From Polyangia bacterium (GTDB lineage Bacteria; Myxococcota_A; Polyangia; Nannocystales; Nannocystaceae): a stretch of DNA of 64,000 nt. Location of the stretch: positions 62,001 through 126,000 of the forward strand of contig JAUIKS010000038.1 in assembly GCA_030430565.1 (NCBI GenBank), given 5' to 3'. A program made the translations under genes and the position numbers. Positions 60,766 to 64,000 of the stretch are shown here, in pieces. The notes under the pieces were generated by a model, which made no database searches, was not told where the DNA came from, and saw only the letters and a program-made list of their open reading frames with translations. How positions within the stretch are numbered: position 1 is the first letter of the stretch; every line of letters begins with the position of its first letter.

Positions 60766-62010
60766 TCAGATCGGCGCTGAGAAGCGCGCGGACGGGAGCT
60801 CGAGGCCGCCGCTGAAGTGGCGGGGTTGATCGCCGTGGTAGACGCGCGTGCGGTGGACGTAGACGCCGTCGAGATCGCGCATGTCGCTCTTCATCTCGGC
60901 GCACCAGCGCTCGCGGCCATCACGCCACTGAACGGCCACGCCCCGCAGCGTCGTGCAGCGCGCGCGCGCCTCGGGGTCGTCGCCCGGCGCGTCGGCGGGG
61001 CGCTCGAGCAGCGCGGCGCAGGTCGTCTTCTGCTTCTCCCACTCGCCGGCCTGGCGCTCGAGTCGGCTGCACCAAGGGTCATGTCTCCCAAATGGGTCCG
61101 CGATGCCGCCGTCGGTCATGACGATGGAGATCCGCGCCGGGCGCTCGCGCTTGCGCGTCTCCGCGTAGCAGCCGTCGGCCCAGCCCTCGAAACTGGCGTC
61201 GAGGAAGATGTACTCGCCCACGTTGTCGACGCCGGCGCGCGCGATGTTGCGCAGCGCGATCCCGCCGGCGCTGTGCCCCTCGGCGATCACCTCCCGCGCG
61301 ATCGTGGACGGGCGGATCCGGAACGAGCGCGTGAGCAGGCGCCGGACCTCGTCGTCGAGGGTGGCGAAGCTGTCGGTGTAGTCAGGTCCGCTTGGGAGCA
61401 TCCACATGCGATCGTAGGCGCGGTTAAAGTAGCCGCGCCGGTCGGGCTCTTTGCGCTTGCCCGCGCTGAACGGGTAGACCAGCGCGACGTTGTAGGGCCG
61501 CGAGGCCTGCAGCTCGTCGATCGCGTCGAGTGTCTGCTGGAGCCGCGCCCAGCCGACCCAACGCTTCTTGGGCGCGCCGGGGCGTCGTCGCTCGACGCGC
61601 TCGCTGTAGGTCCCGTGGAAGTGGTAGACGAGCCGGTACTCCGCGAGCGGGTCGGCGCCCGGGGGCAGGTAGACGACGACATCGCGCCCGCCGTTGCCCG
61701 CCATCGGCCCGGCCCACAGCAGCCCGCGGTTCTCGCGGGTCGCCACGAAGTCGCGCAGCCCCTCGGGGAGCTCCTCGTGGTCGACGCGGGGCGGGGCGGG
61801 GCGTTCGCTCGCCGCGTCGCGCGACGGCGGCGCCGGCGATCGCGTCGGCGCGGGGGCGGGGGCGGGGGCGGGGGTCTCGACCGGGCTGACGGGCGCGGGC
61901 GCGGTCCTCGGGCGCGGGACCGCCTCGCGCTCGTCGCAGGCTCCGGCGATCAGCGAAATCGCCGTCATCACCGTGATCATGAGCCGTGCTGCCGCCTCGC
62001 GCCCTCGCAT
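60766..62010 (-). CDS. Lipoprotein with alpha/beta-hydrolase-like fold
   Basis: 414 aa from the ATG at 62010. Signal peptide with MTAISLIAGAC lipobox, then a Pro/Ala linker with four PA dipeptide repeats (a G-rich simple DNA repeat near 61850). The catalytic part has the oxyanion strand LVYHFHGTYSE, and the nucleophile elbow IAEGHSAGGIALRN (G-H-S-A-G), with a possible acid Asp in FLDASFEG and His near the C-terminus (YHGDQPRHF). Substrate unknown; esterase or amidase outside the cell. A motif copy lies about 80-100 bp upstream. Confidence 0.8.
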   Translation of the reverse strand: MRGREAAARLMITVMTAISLIAGACDEREAVPRPRTAPAPVSPVETPAPAPAPAPTRSPAPPSRDAASERPAPPRVDHEELPEGLRDFVATRENRGLLWAGPMAGNGGRDVVVYLPPGADPLAEYRLVYHFHGTYSERVERRRPGAPKKRWVGWARLQQTLDAIDELQASRPYNVALVYPFSAGKRKEPDRRGYFNRAYDRMWMLPSGPDYTDSFATLDDEVRRLLTRSFRIRPSTIAREVIAEGHSAGGIALRNIARAGVDNVGEYIFLDASFEGWADGCYAETRKRERPARISIVMTDGGIADPFGRHDPWCSRLERQAGEWEKQKTTCAALLERPADAPGDDPEARARCTTLRGVAVQWRDGRERWCAEMKSDMRDLDGVYVHRTRVYHGDQPRHFSGGLELPSARFSAPI

Positions 62011-62088
62011 GCCCGCGTCCTCGCCACAAGCTATCGCGGATCGCGACGCGGCGGGCAAGGAATCCGCGCACGCGCGATCGCGCCGTCG

Positions 62089-62112
62089 TGAAGATGTCCG
62101 TACGAGCATGTC
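62089..62112. promoter_or_regulatory. ACATGTC-type motif, copy e
   Basis: TGAAGATGTCCGT (identical to 25656-25668) followed by GAGCATGTCTTGAC. It lies about 80-100 bp upstream of the lipoprotein start at 62010, the same arrangement as copy d and its kinase gene. Confidence 0.5.
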
Positions 62113-62158
62113 TTGACGCGCGCTGCGGGCGAACGGCGCACGCGCGGCCGCGGGCGCC

Positions 62159-62755
62159 TCACGCCTCACTCGCGGCGCGGTAGCGCGTGACGAGCTCTCG
62201 GAGCACGGCGCGCGTGGAGCCCAGCACGTTGTCGCGGCGGTAGGGAGGCGCGGCGAACGAGGGCCAGCGGGCGCGCGTGAGCTCGGGCTCGAGCTGCTGG
62301 CGCGCGCGCGCTCGATGTGGCTCGGCGTTCAGGTACTGCACCGCGGTCGGGAGCTCGCCAGGGTCGCGGCCGATCGCGTCGAGCCACTCGTGGAGCTCGG
62401 TGACGATCATGGCGTTGTGGTACCACGCGAGGTCGACGAGCAGCACGAGGCCGTCGACGTCCTCGAGCGCGCTGGTGTAGACGGAGGGGTTGAGCGGAGG
62501 CCCCGCGATGGTGTGAAGCTGCGCGTGCACGGCGCGCCCGCGCGCGCGGGTGCTGAGATCGACCGCGAAGAGCAGCTCATCGCGCGAGGGCACGCCGCGA
62601 TCATTGACGCCCTCGCGCAGGCGCTCCAGCTCGCCGCGCGACGACGGGGGCAGGCGTCGGTGCAGCAACTTCAGCCAGTCCTGGTTGCCCGCGTAGTTGG
62701 GGCCCCAGTAGACGATCTTGAAGTGGACCGTGTCGCTGTCAGATTCGAGTCGCAC
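62159..62755 (-). CDS. MglA-like small GTPase homologue with degenerate nucleotide-binding motifs
   Basis: 198 aa from a GTG at 62755. The whole layout of MglA/Ras-like bacterial GTPases is there: VHFKIVYWGPNYAGNQDWLKLL at the P-loop position, LLFAVDLSTRARGRAVHAQLHTIAGPP (switch region, normally ...TVPGQ), VDGLVLLVDLAWYHNAMIVTELHEWL, and TAVQYLNAEP where NKxD normally is. The P-loop G-x-x-x-x-G-K-T has become G-P-N-Y-A-G-N-Q-D, and NKxD is lost, so GTP binding is unlikely. It probably acts as a polarity or gliding-complex adaptor rather than a switch. The extended upstream frame is low complexity. Confidence 0.7.
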   Translation of the reverse strand: MRLESDSDTVHFKIVYWGPNYAGNQDWLKLLHRRLPPSSRGELERLREGVNDRGVPSRDELLFAVDLSTRARGRAVHAQLHTIAGPPLNPSVYTSALEDVDGLVLLVDLAWYHNAMIVTELHEWLDAIGRDPGELPTAVQYLNAEPHRARARQQLEPELTRARWPSFAAPPYRRDNVLGSTRAVLRELVTRYRAASEA

Positions 62756-63148
62756 CGACTGTCGAATGGTAGCGCCTCGCGGGCGCCGCGACGGCGAGCG
62801 CCCGCGCGCGGGGGGCGTCGCGCTTGGCCTCGCAGTAGGCTCTAGGACGGCGCTACCGGGCGGCGAACGCCCGTCACGCGCAGGCCTGGCAGCGGGTGGG
62901 GGAGCGCTGCGGCTTCGCGCCGGAGCGCGGCGCGCGGGAGTAGGCAGCAGCTCGGTCGCTGGTTCGTGCCGGCCTCGGCGAGGGTTGTCTCTACGAACAG
63001 TCGCGGCGCCGCGGCGTGCGTGGGGCTGGGGCGTCGGGCCGCGTGGAGGCGGCGCTCTGCCGGCGACGCGATGGCGCGGCGGGTGCTCGCGGCGCCTCGC
63101 TGAGCGCGTGAGGCGGAGCGCCACGGGGCGCCTGAAATTTCGCGTTTC
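62756..63148. other. Intergenic region before the last gene
   Basis: Very GC-rich, Arg/Ala-coding in all frames; no gene recognised. It separates the leftward MglA-like gene from the rightward DUF4215 lipoprotein gene and ends at motif copy f. Confidence 0.4.
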
Positions 63149-63172
63149 TCAACATGTCTTTTAAGACTTGCT
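63149..63172. promoter_or_regulatory. ACATGTC-type motif, copy f
   Basis: CATGTCTT-TT-AAGACTTG, an imperfect inverted repeat (one mismatch) in an AT-rich island, 40-63 bp upstream of the lipoprotein start at 63212. Shares ACATGTCT and TTAAG with copy b. Confidence 0.5.
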
Positions 63173-63211
63173 TATTTGACGGGCGCGGGCGCGGGCGCCG
63201 AGACTCGAGGG

Positions 63212-64000
63212 ATGTTGAAGACGAAGCAAAGCGCGGCCACACGCTCATCTATCGGGGTCCTGGCCGGACTATCCGTGATCTTGGGGGCCGCGGCGCTCAG
63301 CGTCGCCTGCGGCGACAGCGGTGACACGAGCGCCGGCAGCACCGGGGAGAGCGACACCACCGGCGAGGAGACCACGGACGCGGCGACCAGCACGACGACC
63401 GGCGGGATGAGCTCGACGACCGCCGGAGGGCCCGGGAGCGACACCGACGGCGAGACGACCGGCGGCGTGACGACCGAGGACCCCAGCACGAGCAGCGGGA
63501 GCACCGACCCGACCACGGGCTCGACCACCGACGCGGACCCGGTGTGTGGTGACGGCGTCGTCGATGACGGCGAGGAGTGCGACCTCGGGCCCGACAACGA
63601 CGACGCCGGTGTGTGCACGAGCATGTGCATGGACGCGTTCTGCGGCGACGGCCTCCTCGGTCCCGGCGAGGGCTGCGACGACGGTAACGACGTCGATGAC
63701 GACGAGTGCAGCAACGAGTGCTTCTCGCCGAGCTGCGGCGACGGCGTGATCCAGGAGCCGGAGGCGTGCGACGACGGCAACGACCTTGACACCGACGACT
63801 GCCTCGCTACCTGCGTGCCGGCGAGCTGCGGCGACGGCTTCGTGCAGGAGGGGGTCGAGGGCTGCGACGACGGCAACGCCAACAACGACGACGAGTGCAC
63901 CACGTTGTGCGCGGCGCCGGCCTGCGACGACGGCATCCTCAGCGGCGGCGAGTCGGACGTGGACTGCGGCGGCGACAGCTGCGAGGGCTGCGGCCTCGGG
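63212..64000 (+). CDS. DUF4215-repeat lipoprotein, cut by the window edge
   Basis: At least 263 codons, open at the right edge. Starts at the ATG at 63212 with GVLAGLSVILGAAALSVAC (lipobox SVAC), then a Ser/Thr/Gly/Asp linker up to about residue 110. At least four Cys-rich DUF4215-type repeats follow (CGDGVVDDGEECDLG, CGDGLLGPGEGCDDGND, CGDGVIQEPEACDDGND, CGDGFVQEGVEGCDDGN). It ends inside a repeat. It is the same surface-lipoprotein design as the genes at 46801 and 47809. A domain after the repeats is to be expected beyond the edge. Confidence 0.85.
   Translation, partial: MLKTKQSAATRSSIGVLAGLSVILGAAALSVACGDSGDTSAGSTGESDTTGEETTDAATSTTTGGMSSTTAGGPGSDTDGETTGGVTTEDPSTSSGSTDPTTGSTTDADPVCGDGVVDDGEECDLGPDNDDAGVCTSMCMDAFCGDGLLGPGEGCDDGNDVDDDECSNECFSPSCGDGVIQEPEACDDGNDLDTDDCLATCVPASCGDGFVQEGVEGCDDGNANNDDECTTLCAAPACDDGILSGGESDVDCGGDSCEGCGLG

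Noticed and set aside
61850..61885. Possible G-quadruplex or regulatory repeat of GCGGGG units
   Set aside because: It encodes the Pro-Ala linker of the lipoprotein on the other strand, which explains the repeat.
1..64000. tRNA, rRNA and CRISPR arrays
   Set aside because: I looked for clover-leaf-like 3' ends, conserved rRNA strings and regularly spaced repeats and saw none; a covariance-model search could still find a small RNA.

Overview
The window is high-GC DNA that reads like a myxobacterium, most probably of the Nannocystis/Enhygromyxa/Plesiocystis group. The signs are large Ser/Thr kinases with C-terminal TPR arrays, hybrid histidine kinases, Ser/Thr-rich lipoproteins with Cys-rich DUF4215 repeats, an MglA-like protein and an ECF sigma/anti-sigma pair. 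No rRNA, tRNA or CRISPR array was seen. The lineage is inferred from gene content only.

The main result is a single TPR-type Ser/Thr kinase gene on the minus strand that lies in three collinear pieces. Fragment 1 (50030-49842) ends inside the Gly-rich loop. Fragment 2 (26977-26642) runs from just after that loop to HRDFKP. Fragment 3 (11016-8704) resumes at EN and continues through DFG, a membrane segment and the TPRs. Joined in frame, the pieces give about 940 aa, close to the two intact paralogues here (1004 and about 957 aa). The pieces are separated by a 22.9 kb segment (26965-49854, a 13 bp core repeat at both ends) and a 15.6 kb segment (11015-26650, a 9 bp repeat at both ends). The right ends share a GGAACC-N5-GGAAC motif 75-76 bp from the core. 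The larger segment is composite, with a third copy of the end sequence at 45231-45319. It carries a tyrosine recombinase next to its right end that has lost the region of the first catalytic Arg. I read this as integrative elements that use conserved kinase-domain codons as attachment sites.

Layout. 0-8.7 kb: a tandem-domain 2OG-Fe(II) oxygenase-like protein, a GH75 chitosanase-like lipoprotein, an SMP-30-like lipoprotein, an intact kinase-TPR and a kinase C-lobe ORF. 8.7-11.0 kb: kinase fragment 3. 11.0-26.65 kb (insert B): GNAT, a repeat protein, a small membrane operon (OB-fold lipoprotein, UbiA, DUF2085), two histidine kinases flanking a STAS-like protein, a DegT aminotransferase, an ATP-grasp ligase and an intact kinase-TPR. 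26.97-49.85 kb (insert A): Nit-type amidase, DUF4336 protein, epimerase, esterase fusion, spermidine-synthase-like membrane protein, then sulfotransferase, cyanophycin-synthetase-like ligase, RimK-TrkA_C and a DUF1704 peptidase (a likely peptide-modification module), a propeller lipoprotein, an ArdA-like protein, two DUF4215/DUF1554 lipoproteins and the recombinase. 50-64 kb: ECF sigma/anti-sigma/S41 protease operon, lipoproteins, a CHASE-kinase, extensin-like and esterase-like lipoproteins, a degenerate MglA-like protein and a DUF4215 lipoprotein cut by the window edge.

A short intergenic motif built on ACATGTC/GATGTC, often palindromic, recurs upstream of several unrelated genes and may be an operator or promoter element of an undescribed regulon.
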